The translations under genes and the position numbers were made by a program. Shown here in pieces: positions 14,993-22,317 of a stretch of 32,291 bases of DNA. This stretch comes from JBBAFB01 sp041655595 (lineage in GTDB: Bacteria; Bacillota; DULZ01). The notes below the pieces were generated by a model. It had not been told where the DNA came from. It did no database searches and saw nothing but the letters and a program-made list of their open reading frames with translations. Positions within the stretch are counted from its first letter, which is position 1. The number at the start of each line of letters is the position of its first letter. The DNA lies in contig JBBAFB010000008.1 in NCBI GenBank assembly GCA_041655595.1, forward strand, positions 1 through 32,291. Reading direction: 5' to 3'.

Positions 14993-15008
14993 AAGCTTGC
15001 AACAAAAA

Positions 15009-15170
15009 CGTGTGGTATCTTTGGAACCACAACAAGATCAACAGTTTTTAAAACGGATTCTTTGCCGCTTGGAACCAGTTAGGAACGAGACGGAAGCAAT
15101 AGAGATTCATTTTATCCATGTGGGTAAATGGCCTTTTGGATTCCCGTCCAAAGGCTATTTTTGTTTTTTA
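15009..15170 (+). promoter_or_regulatory. Structured leader of the pantothenate operon (candidate attenuator)
   Basis: The leader contains TGTGGT/ACCACA (stem near 15011-15032), a repeated TTGGAACCA motif (near 15019 and 15069), and a long hairpin, CATTTTATCC with GGGTAAATG (about 15108-15130). A terminator hairpin follows directly. Structured 'pan' RNAs have been reported upstream of panB/C/D genes in Firmicutes. This could be one, but I cannot test the covariance model. Confidence 0.5.
15131..15170 (+). terminator. Intrinsic terminator inside the pantothenate leader
   Basis: GCCTTTTGGA and TCCAAAGGC form a stem with one bulged T around a 6-nt loop, followed by TATTTTTGTTTTTT. It lies between the promoter at 14964 and the ribosome site of the first gene at about 15178, so transcription must pass it, implying attenuation control. 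Confidence 0.75.
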
Positions 15171-15188
15171 GAAAACAGGGGGTGCAAC

Positions 15189-16082
15189 ATGAACAAGGTG
15201 GGTATTATTGGCCTGGGCAGGGCCGGGAGGGTGTTGGCCTATCTCCTGACCGAAAGAGGCTATCAAGTTAGCACAGTTCTTGCTAAGCCAAGCAAACAAG
15301 AGACTATATCCCTTAATGGCCACTTAGTAAAAATAAGCAGCTTGGCGCAGCTCGTTCAAGAAGCAGAAATCCTGTTCATTACCACCCCGGATGAGCTTAT
15401 CCACCATATGGCACAACAATCAGCCGAGTTGGAGCCGAATTCAATTAGGGCCGCCTTGCATTTAAGCGGCAGTCTAGCTGCAAGGACACTGCAGCCTTTA
15501 AAAGAAAAAGGCATTTTAATAGGCTCGCTACACCCCTTACAAAGTTTAGCACAGCTTGAACAAGCCCTGATCAACCTTCCCGGGTCTACTTTTACCTTTG
15601 AAGGGGATGCTGAATTATTACCTTGGGTTACCTCCTTTGTGCAAAGCCTTGGTTGTCAGCTTGCTGTGGCAACTGCTGCTTTAGATAGAAAGCTATACCA
15701 CGCGGGTGCAAGTGTCGTCTCTAACTTTTTGGTGACTTTGGTTCAAGCAGGTGCGGAATGTTTAACTAAGGCGGGGTTTCCCCCCGCTAAAGCCCAACAG
15801 GCTCTGGTACCCCTGGTACAAGGCACCCTTAATAATCTTAAGCAACTGCCATCGGCAAAAGCATTAACTGGCCCAATTGCAAGAGGTGATGCGATGACTA
15901 TTGAAAATCATCTGGGAGGACTAACAAAACTACCGGAGTTACTACCCGCCTACCTTGCCTTGGCAAAACTAACGGCAACACTGGCAATGGAAGCCGGTAC
16001 CTTGGAAAGAATTGCTTACTATAAGATTATAAAAATACTTGAGGGCGGAGGTTTGGAAAATGGCAAGACTGACGATCAGTGA
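15189..16082 (+). CDS. Rossmann/DUF2520 oxidoreductase, probable ketopantoate reductase (PanG-like)
   Basis: A 297-residue protein with an amino-terminal Rossmann fold (VGIIGLGRAGRVLAYLL, NAD(P)-binding glycines at about 8-13; LFITTPD) and a carboxy DUF2520 helical domain (DRKLYHAGASVVSNFLVTL, LTGPIARGD). The family resembles 6-phosphogluconate-dehydrogenase-type reductases. No classical panE is present, and this gene directly precedes and overlaps panB by 23 bp, so it very likely reduces 2-dehydropantoate to pantoate. From memory, PanG of Francisella and clostridia belongs to this group. The frame is open from 14937, but ATG 15189 behind AGGGGGTGCAAC is the clear start. Confidence 0.8.
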   Translation: MNKVGIIGLGRAGRVLAYLLTERGYQVSTVLAKPSKQETISLNGHLVKISSLAQLVQEAEILFITTPDELIHHMAQQSAELEPNSIRAALHLSGSLAARTLQPLKEKGILIGSLHPLQSLAQLEQALINLPGSTFTFEGDAELLPWVTSFVQSLGCQLAVATAALDRKLYHAGASVVSNFLVTLVQAGAECLTKAGFPPAKAQQALVPLVQGTLNNLKQLPSAKALTGPIARGDAMTIENHLGGLTKLPELLPAYLALAKLTATLAMEAGTLERIAYYKIIKILEGGGLENGKTDDQ

Positions 16083-16902
16083 TCTGCGGCAAAAGAAGTT
16101 TAATGAGGAAAAGATTACCATGGTAACGGCCTATGATTTCCCCAGCGCCTTAATGGCGGAAAAAGCCGGTTTGGATATGATTCTAGTAGGGGATTCCCTA
16201 GGGATGGCCATGTTGGGTTATGATACTACCTTGCCGGTAACCATGGATGAAATGATTTATCACACCAAGGCAGTTACCAGGGGAGCCCGACATACCTTTG
16301 TGGTGGGGGACATGCCCTTTCTTTCCTACCATCGGTCTTTGGGGGAAACAATAACCAATGCGGGCCGCTTTTTACAAGAAGGAGGAGCCCAGGGGGTTAA
16401 ACTGGAAGGTGGTAGCGAACAAAGGGAAAAAATTCAGGCCTTAACGGCAATCGGCATACCCGTGTTGGGTCACATAGGCCTGACACCCCAATCGGTTCAC
16501 CAGTTAGGTGGCTTTAAAGTCCAGGGTAAAAAAACAAAAGAGGCGGAAAAACTAATTGAAGATGCCAAATCCTTGGAGGAATCTGGTGCCTTCGCCATTG
16601 TTTTAGAATGTATCCCCGCCCCCTTGGCCGGGATAATTTCCAAAACCATTACCATCCCAACCATCGGCATAGGTGCCGGGGTAAGCTGCGATGGACAAGT
16701 CCTTGTCTGGCATGATTTGCTGGGCCTATCACCCGGTAAGCTACCGCGTTTTGTCAAAAAATATGCAAATCTACATGATAACATTGTTGCGGCTTTGGAA
16801 AATTATAAAACTGATGTGGAAAAGGGCCAATTTCCGGAGGAGAAGCATACCTACGCCTTGGACGGGGAAAATCTCGCAGCCCTATATGCGAGCTATGAAT
16901 AA
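16060..16902 (+). CDS. panB: 3-methyl-2-oxobutanoate hydroxymethyltransferase
   Basis: A 280-residue TIM-barrel enzyme that transfers a hydroxymethyl group from 5,10-methylene-THF to 2-oxoisovalerate, giving ketopantoate. VTAYDFPSALMAEKAGLD, LVGDSLGMAMLGYDTTLPVT, FVVGDMPFLSY and LEGGSEQ carry the metal-binding aspartates and the catalytic glutamate of the family. The frame opens at 16039, but ATG 16060 follows GGCGGAGG with good spacing and gives the usual MARLTISDLRQ. It overlaps the reductase gene by 23 bp. Confidence 0.97.
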   Translation: MARLTISDLRQKKFNEEKITMVTAYDFPSALMAEKAGLDMILVGDSLGMAMLGYDTTLPVTMDEMIYHTKAVTRGARHTFVVGDMPFLSYHRSLGETITNAGRFLQEGGAQGVKLEGGSEQREKIQALTAIGIPVLGHIGLTPQSVHQLGGFKVQGKKTKEAEKLIEDAKSLEESGAFAIVLECIPAPLAGIISKTITIPTIGIGAGVSCDGQVLVWHDLLGLSPGKLPRFVKKYANLHDNIVAALENYKTDVEKGQFPEEKHTYALDGENLAALYASYE

Positions 16903-16931
16903 GCTATCAAAATAGCGAGGTGAAAAAGATC

Positions 16932-17783
16932 ATGGAGCTAATTAAAACTGCCCGGGAAATGCGTGATTGGGCTACAAAACAAAAACAACTGGGCAAAACC
17001 ATTGGATTTGTGCCCACCATGGGCTATCTCCACCCGGGACATCTTAGTTTAGTTGAAAAAGCAAAATCTCAAAACGACCTCGTTGTGCTGAGTATCTTTG
17101 TTAATCCCATGCAATTTGGACCGCAAGAGGATTTTTCCGTTTATCCCAGAAATATTAAACAAGACTCCTTGCTGGCAGAAAAGGCAGGGGTAGATTTAAT
17201 ATTTTATCCCGGTACCGAAGAAATCTACCCCCAATATCCCCCTTTAACTTCCGTGGAAGTGAAGGGGATTACCGAGGAGCTTTGCGGCAAATCGCGTCCT
17301 GGGCATTTTACGGGAGTTGCTACCATAGTGACCAAGCTGTTGAATATAGTCCAGCCCCGGCGAGCCTATTTCGGCCAGAAAGATTACCAGCAGTACTTGG
17401 TAATCCGGCAACTAGCAAGTGATCTAAATCTTTCAACCTTCATTGAAATGGCACCCATCATCAGGGAAGAAGACGGTTTAGCGATGAGTTCCCGCAATGC
17501 TTACCTGTCTCCGACAGAAAGGGAACAAGCCCTGGCCTTAAACCAGGCTTTAGAGATCTGCCGCCGACTGTACTTGGGCGGGGAAAAAGAGGTTGCGAAC
17601 CTGATTAAAGCTATCAAAGAAAGGTTGTTACAGGAACCATCTTTAAAAATAGACTATGTTGAAATTCGCAAGGCCGCTGATTTAGGCCCATTAGCTACAA
17701 TAAATATATCAGCAATAGTGGCCATTGCCGCCTATCTTGGCAAAACAAGATTAATTGATAATTTGCTTTTGGAGGTGGAATAA
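16932..17783 (+). CDS. panC: Pantothenate synthetase
   Basis: A 283-residue ATP-dependent ligase joining pantoate and beta-alanine. The HIGH-type motif is HPGHLSL (near residue 34), the FVNPMQFGPQED loop binds substrate, FGQKDYQQ lies in the middle, and MSSRNAYLS is the KMSKS equivalent. GTG 16920 lies within GAGGTGA, the ribosome site itself; ATG 16932 at normal spacing is the likely start. It follows panB by 29 bp. Confidence 0.96.
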   Translation: MELIKTAREMRDWATKQKQLGKTIGFVPTMGYLHPGHLSLVEKAKSQNDLVVLSIFVNPMQFGPQEDFSVYPRNIKQDSLLAEKAGVDLIFYPGTEEIYPQYPPLTSVEVKGITEELCGKSRPGHFTGVATIVTKLLNIVQPRRAYFGQKDYQQYLVIRQLASDLNLSTFIEMAPIIREEDGLAMSSRNAYLSPTEREQALALNQALEICRRLYLGGEKEVANLIKAIKERLLQEPSLKIDYVEIRKAADLGPLATINISAIVAIAAYLGKTRLIDNLLLEVE

Positions 17784-18164
17784 GTGTATCGCATTATGAT
17801 GAAATCCAAAATTCACAGGGCCCGGGTGACGGAAGCTAATCTTAATTATGTGGGCAGTGTTACCATTGATAGTGATCTAATGGCTGCCGCCGATATTCTG
17901 CCCAACGAAAAGGTGCAAATAGTAAATAATAACAATGGTGCACGCCTGGAAACTTACGCCATCCCCGGGCCTGCCGGCTCAGGGGAAATTTGTCTGAACG
18001 GGTCTGCCGCCAGGCAAGTGCAGGTTGACGATATTGTTATTATCATCAGTTATGGACATTTAACTGATGAAGAAGCAAAAACACACCAACCCGCCGTTAT
18101 CTTTGTTGATGAAGATAATAGGATTAGTGAAATTGGTGCAGAAAAACCTTATACTATAAAATAA
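17784..18164 (+). CDS. panD: Aspartate 1-decarboxylase
   Basis: A 126-residue pyruvoyl enzyme that makes beta-alanine from aspartate. YVGSVTID holds the self-cleavage site Gly24-Ser25 at the same numbers as the E. coli enzyme; ISYGHL and VDEDN are also typical. It starts at GTG immediately after the panC stop, behind GGAGGTGG. With its upstream neighbours it completes the pathway from ketoisovalerate and aspartate to pantothenate. Confidence 0.96.
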   Translation: MYRIMMKSKIHRARVTEANLNYVGSVTIDSDLMAAADILPNEKVQIVNNNNGARLETYAIPGPAGSGEICLNGSAARQVQVDDIVIIISYGHLTDEEAKTHQPAVIFVDEDNRISEIGAEKPYTIK

Positions 18165-18218
18165 ATTTTTATTGATAGATCTTCCTTTAATTTTGCTTTT
18201 ACTTGAGGTGAGTTTAAG

Positions 18219-19103
18219 CTGTTTCATTCCTTATTGGTTTTTTTAGCCGGGTGTAGCTATGGTATGGTTGCACCCATCAGTAAATTAGCCTATGGTACAG
18301 GTTTTACGGTTCAGGAGGTAGTCGGGTCCCAAAACTATTTTGGATTAGCAATGCTGGCAATTATTAATCTTTTGTTTTTCCGTTACAAGGTTGGTTTAAA
18401 AGTGGCCCTGTCTCTGATGGGGATTGGCATTACCAATGCCTTAACCAGCGTTTTTTACAGCCAAACGGTGCACGCCCTGCCTGCCGCAATTGCCATTGTT
18501 TTTTTATTTCAGTTTACTTGGGTGGGGATTGTAATTGAAGCAATCGCCTTGAAAGAGCGGCCTAGTAAGGGCAAGCTACTGTCAATCCCGCTTTTACTGG
18601 CGGGAACTGCGATTGCAGGCGGAATTTTTGAATTAGGTGAGGTTAACATAACCTTTTGGGGGGCATTTTTTGGTTTTCTTTCCGCCATTACCTTTTCGCT
18701 ATTTATCTTTTTTAGCGGCAGGGTTGCTACGGATGTTCCGGCCATTAACCGTTCCTTATTTATTATACTGGGTTCCGCCATCACTGTTAGTTTAATCTTC
18801 CCTCCCCGTTTTTTAGTTAACGGTGCCATTTCCGATGGGCTGATGCTGTATGCTATCCCCATTGCGCTTTTTGGCATTGTCATTGCACCGCTGTTTTTTG
18901 CAAAAGGCACTCCCCACACCGGTAGCGGTCTTGCCAGTATTCTAGGCTCCTCCGAATTACCTATGGCAGTGTTAATGGCGGCTATTATCTTAGGAGAGCA
19001 AGTATCGCCGCTTCGCTGGTTCGGTATTGCCGTTACTTTACTCGGTATCAGTTTACCCTACCTGCTGTCCTATCGAAATCGAAAATTGCAAACAGTTCAA
19101 TAA
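18219..19103 (+). CDS. EamA/DMT-family membrane transporter
   Basis: A membrane protein of about 294 residues with ten hydrophobic helices in two EamA repeats (FVQFT... and GSSELPMAVLMAAIILGE being typical). The open frame has TTG 18234 as its first common start, but that lies 22 nt from the only ribosome site (GAGGTGA, 18205-18211) and clips the first helix. CTG 18219, 7 nt from the site and in frame, adds FHSLL and is my choice. It follows panD by 54 bp with no terminator between, so it may be part of the pantothenate operon. Substrate unknown. Confidence 0.82.
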   Translation: MFHSLLVFLAGCSYGMVAPISKLAYGTGFTVQEVVGSQNYFGLAMLAIINLLFFRYKVGLKVALSLMGIGITNALTSVFYSQTVHALPAAIAIVFLFQFTWVGIVIEAIALKERPSKGKLLSIPLLLAGTAIAGGIFELGEVNITFWGAFFGFLSAITFSLFIFFSGRVATDVPAINRSLFIILGSAITVSLIFPPRFLVNGAISDGLMLYAIPIALFGIVIAPLFFAKGTPHTGSGLASILGSSELPMAVLMAAIILGEQVSPLRWFGIAVTLLGISLPYLLSYRNRKLQTVQ

Positions 19104-19105
19104 GC

Positions 19106-19141
19106 AAAAACACAGTGAAAGCAATTCCACTGTGTTTTTTT
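19106..19141. terminator. Intrinsic terminator after the EamA gene
   Basis: AAAAACACAGTG (19106-19117) pairs with CACTGTGTTTTT (19128-19139) around a 10-nt loop and runs into further T. The A-run on the other side would let it also end the converging oxidoreductase transcript. Confidence 0.85.
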
Positions 19142-19179
19142 ATCCGGGGTAAGCTAGATTAACGGATTCCCAAAAAATC

Positions 19180-20565
19180 TCAGGAGACTTCTAATTGATC
19201 CAAATCAGAATCCAGACTCCTTAGTTTGTCAATAATTTCTTCCGCGGCCATCACAATGGCGCTGTTGGCGGGATAAAAGCTTTGATAAGGCTGCGATGAG
19301 TAACTTAATGCTGCCAGATCCTCAATTAAGGATTGCTTTTGCAAGGCAAAGGTCAGCACATCAATTCTATCGGTAACCGGCTCGGCGCTAACAACCTGCC
19401 CCCCGATTAAACGACGGGTTTTTGCATCCGCAATTAATTTTACTTTCATCTTTTTAGTGCCGGGCATGATCGGAAATTTTGTAGTGGTATTTCCATAGCC
19501 TACAACAGGGCTAAAACCCATTGTCAAAGCTGCTTTCTCTGTAAAACCGGTACCACCTATATAAAAATCATAAATTTTGGTTGCCCCGCCATTATAAAAA
19601 CCATCATATTCCACATTTCCCCCCAGAATATTACGTGCTGCAATTTTAGCCATGGGTACTGCATTAGTGGCCAATTTCCCTTCAATAATATCCCCGGTAA
19701 TAGCACTGGTATATTCTACGCAATCCCCTGCCGCGTAAACACCCGGAAGATTTGTTTCCATTCTTGCGTTTACTAGGATGCCGTTTTTCCCTAAAGCCAA
19801 CTTGGAATCCTTAAACAGCTCCATTTCTGCTTTCATTCCCACACTGAAAACAACTAGGGCTTCTTCATCCAAAGAGAAGTTAATTTCGTCCCCGTCTTCC
19901 AGCTTGACTTTTTCGACCGCCTCTTTCCCGGCTATGGAAACCACCTTATTACTCAAGTGGAGGTTAATGCCCTCGCCTGCTAATGCTTTTTGAGGATCCG
20001 CCACCATTTCCGCATCCGCCAAGGAGGGAAGAATGCTATTTTGCATATCTACTAAATGAACCTCAACACCTTGTGAATTAAGTGCCTGAGCCAATTCTAT
20101 ACCAATAGCCCCTGCACCGACTACTACAGCTTTTTTTAGACCTTTTTGGACTGAACTTAAAATTTGTGCTAAATCAAACTCAGTTTTAAAGGTCATTACC
20201 CCTTTTAAGTCAACACCAGCGATGGGAGGAAGCACCGGGTGTGCCCCCGTTGCAATTACCAACTTTTGATAACTATATTTATCCCCGCTTTTTGTCCAAA
20301 CTTGATGGTTGACCAAATCAACCTTAGTTACCTCATCATGTATCAGTTCTACACCATTATCAGTAACTAAGGAATCATTTTTAAATGTTTTCTCAAGAGG
20401 CACAACCTGCTCAATTACATAGGGCAAAGCACAATAAATCAAGCTATGGGGTTCCGGTCTAAACACCGCCGCCCTTATTTTTTCCGAAGCCTTGCCAAAA
20501 ATTTTTGAAATACTAATTCCGGCAGGTCCCCCACCAATAATCAGAACCTCATAATTTTTTCCCAT
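19180..20565 (-). CDS. FAD/NAD(P)-dependent oxidoreductase (NADH oxidase / CoA-disulfide reductase type)
   Basis: A 461-residue flavoprotein. The FAD site is IIGGGPAGIS (about 9-18), the NAD(P) site VVGAGAIGIELAQAL (about 147), the second FAD motif YAAGDC (about 294), and a pyridine-disulfide dimerisation domain fills the last 120 residues. SLIYCALPYVI places a single redox cysteine at C45, as in NADH oxidases and CoA-disulfide or persulfide reductases, which keep one active cysteine. Which of these it is cannot be decided. ATG follows AAAGGAG at a long 12-nt spacing. It is transcribed from a consensus promoter at 20717-20745. Confidence 0.87.
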   Translation of the reverse strand: MGKNYEVLIIGGGPAGISISKIFGKASEKIRAAVFRPEPHSLIYCALPYVIEQVVPLEKTFKNDSLVTDNGVELIHDEVTKVDLVNHQVWTKSGDKYSYQKLVIATGAHPVLPPIAGVDLKGVMTFKTEFDLAQILSSVQKGLKKAVVVGAGAIGIELAQALNSQGVEVHLVDMQNSILPSLADAEMVADPQKALAGEGINLHLSNKVVSIAGKEAVEKVKLEDGDEINFSLDEEALVVFSVGMKAEMELFKDSKLALGKNGILVNARMETNLPGVYAAGDCVEYTSAITGDIIEGKLATNAVPMAKIAARNILGGNVEYDGFYNGGATKIYDFYIGGTGFTEKAALTMGFSPVVGYGNTTTKFPIMPGTKKMKVKLIADAKTRRLIGGQVVSAEPVTDRIDVLTFALQKQSLIEDLAALSYSSQPYQSFYPANSAIVMAAEEIIDKLRSLDSDLDQLEVS

Positions 20566-20716
20566 TTTTGCGTTTTCTCCTTTCCGTAGTGTTTATCTTT
20601 TTTTTATCAATGCGACATTTTAACCCAGAAAAAAAGCTTTAACCTAGAACTGGCCCTTCGCTCTATATAGTAATAGTTAAAAATACAACTAACCTTTATA
20701 AAGACAACATAATGAG

Positions 20717-20745
20717 ATTATACTTTTATAGTGGGCATATGTCAA
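20717..20745 (-). promoter_or_regulatory. Consensus promoter of the flavin oxidoreductase
   Basis: TTGACA (20745-20740) and TATAAT (20722-20717) with a 17-nt spacer match the housekeeping consensus at all twelve positions. The start would be near 20710, leaving an untranslated leader of about 145 nt that contains two copies of GGTTAAA. Confidence 0.8.
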
Positions 20746-20751
20746 CAACTA

Positions 20752-20780
20752 TTGTATCTAAAATAACTTTCCGTTAAAAT
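20752..20780 (+). promoter_or_regulatory. Promoter of lemA
   Basis: TTGTAT (20752-20757) and TAAAAT (20775-20780) are 17 nt apart, just upstream of the AAAGGGGG ribosome site of lemA. Together with the oppositely directed promoter at 20717-20745 it makes a compact divergent control region. Confidence 0.65.
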
Positions 20781-20817
20781 AAAGGGGTGGAATCTAAACA
20801 TCAAAGGGGGTTATTGA

Positions 20818-21384
20818 ATGAAAGGGAAAGGACTTTTAATTACAATCATCGTTATACTGGTTTTATTAGTAATACCAATCCTAAGTAGCTACAACGGTTT
20901 AGTATCTAAGGAAGAACAAGTTAATAATAAATGGTCCCAGATTGAAACCCAGCTAACTCGTCGGGCCGATTTAATACCTAATTTAGTGCAAACAGTAAAA
21001 GGTTATGCCCAACATGAAGAAAGTATTTTTACAGAAATAGCTGACGCTAGGGCCCGTTTAGCCGGTGCCGGCAGCACCTCGGATAGAATCGCTGCCGAAA
21101 ATGAACTTACGGGTGCCCTTTCACGCCTTTTGGCTATTGCGGAAAATTATCCGGATTTAAAAGCAGATGCCAACTTTAGACAACTACAGGATGAATTAGC
21201 CGGTACGGAAAATAGAATTGCTGTTGCCAGAAAAGACTATAACGATGTAGTCACTGTTTTTAATAGTACCGTGAGACGTTTTCCAACGGTTTTGATAGCC
21301 AATATGTTAGGTTTTGGACAAAAGGTTTACTTTGAAGCACCTCCGGGTGCCGCTGAAGTTCCCCACGTTGACTTCGGACTATAA
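20818..21384 (+). CDS. lemA: LemA family protein
   Basis: A 188-residue protein with one amino-terminal membrane helix (about 5-24) and a LemA helical bundle facing outward. The stretch YNGLVSKEEQVNNKWSQIETQLTRRADLIPNLVQTVKGYA is the family hallmark, followed by ENELTGALSRLLAIAENYPDLKA. Function is not known; LemA genes very often neighbour TPM-domain genes, as here (4-bp gap). ATG is behind AAAGGGGGTTATTGA. Confidence 0.95.
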   Translation: MKGKGLLITIIVILVLLVIPILSSYNGLVSKEEQVNNKWSQIETQLTRRADLIPNLVQTVKGYAQHEESIFTEIADARARLAGAGSTSDRIAAENELTGALSRLLAIAENYPDLKADANFRQLQDELAGTENRIAVARKDYNDVVTVFNSTVRRFPTVLIANMLGFGQKVYFEAPPGAAEVPHVDFGL

Positions 21385-21388
21385 ATAG

Positions 21389-22225
21389 ATGATGAAAAAG
21401 GTGAGATTCTTGGGCAAAAAAATATTAGTTTTCTTATTAATTGTTTCCTTTGTTTTTGCAACGGGAGTCTTCGCCGCTCCTAACATCCCACCTGTCCCCA
21501 ACCCCCCCGGACCTGTTAATGATTTTGCAAAAATGCTTAAAAAGGAATCCCTGGAACAAATGGAAGCCGTGGCGCTGGCACTGAAAAAAGCCAGCGGCTC
21601 GGAGCTGGTGGTAGTTACAGTGGAGAATCTGGGCGGCTACCCCATTGAGGATTATGCTCTGGAGCTTTTCAGAAGTTGGGGGTTGGGCGATAAAAGCAAG
21701 CATAATGGAGTTCTGCTCCTAATCAATAAGGAACATGCCCTAACCGATAAAAGCGGCCGAGTTAGAATCGAAGTGGGCTATGGACTGGAAGGAGCCATTC
21801 CCGATGGCAAAGCAGGCAGAATATTAGATGAGTATGTGCTGGCCGCCTGGGAGGAGAAGGATTATGACCTGGGCATCTATCAAGGTTTTATGGCCATAGC
21901 GGCTTTAATTGCCGAAGAATATCAGATAGATTTAAATTCTGATGGGGATCTGGCCATCCTGGGAGATTATGCTCCTGCCGATGATTTTCCGTTCTGGATT
22001 ATACTGCTAATCTTTGTTTTTGTCATTATTTTAAACAGCTTTATTATCAGAAACAGCAGGAAAAAGCCCCGCCGTTATTCCCCCTTTGATAATGATCACT
22101 GGGGAGGACCCTTCATAGGAGGAGGTTTTGGTGGCGGGGGTGGATTTAAAGGGGGAGGCTTTGGTGGAGGCGGTTTTGGCGGTTTTGGAGGCGGCTCGTC
22201 AGGGGGCGGAGGTGCCAGCCGCTAA
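21389..22225 (+). CDS. TPM-domain membrane protein (YgcG-like)
   Basis: A 278-residue exported protein. A signal peptide (about 10-30) precedes a TPM domain (about 40-180, with VNDFAKMLKKES, SGSELVVVTVENLGG, NGVLLLI and RIEVGYGLEGAIPDG). A membrane helix (about 201-220) follows, and the tail is glycine-rich with SSGGGGASR at the end. The architecture matches the TPM_phosphatase proteins partnered with LemA. The ATG has no ribosome site but lies 5 nt after the lemA stop. TTG 21410 behind AAAGGTGA would be an SD-supported alternative with a better-proportioned signal peptide. Confidence 0.9.
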   Translation: MMKKVRFLGKKILVFLLIVSFVFATGVFAAPNIPPVPNPPGPVNDFAKMLKKESLEQMEAVALALKKASGSELVVVTVENLGGYPIEDYALELFRSWGLGDKSKHNGVLLLINKEHALTDKSGRVRIEVGYGLEGAIPDGKAGRILDEYVLAAWEEKDYDLGIYQGFMAIAALIAEEYQIDLNSDGDLAILGDYAPADDFPFWIILLIFVFVIILNSFIIRNSRKKPRRYSPFDNDHWGGPFIGGGFGGGGGFKGGGFGGGGFGGFGGGSSGGGGASR

Positions 22226-22226
22226 C

Positions 22227-22275
22227 TGGAAGTTGCTTATTGGAAGTTGGAGGCCGGAGGTTGGAGGTTGGAAAT
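22227..22275 (+). repeat. Degenerate 7-bp tandem repeat
   Basis: Starting two bases after the TPM-gene stop, the sequence can be cut into seven units of 7 bp. They read tggaagt, tgcttat, tggaagt, tggaggc, cggaggt, tggaggt and tggaaat, so all but the second fit (t/c)gga(a/g)(g/a)(t/c). It lies directly before the terminator stem. Confidence 0.6.
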
Positions 22276-22277
22276 TT

Positions 22278-22304
22278 GGGAAGGGCGTTTGGCCCTTCCC
22301 TTTT
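22278..22304 (+). terminator. Intrinsic terminator of the lemA-TPM operon
   Basis: GGGAAGGGC (22278-22286) pairs perfectly with GCCCTTCCC (22292-22300) around a 5-nt loop, followed by TTTTGTATTT. Confidence 0.85.
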
Positions 22305-22317
22305 GTATTTGGGGATT

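Noticed and set aside
14937..15188. Amino-terminal extension of the DUF2520 reductase frame
   Set aside because: This open part covers the promoter, hairpins and terminator of the leader, and the real ribosome site and ATG are at 15178-15191.
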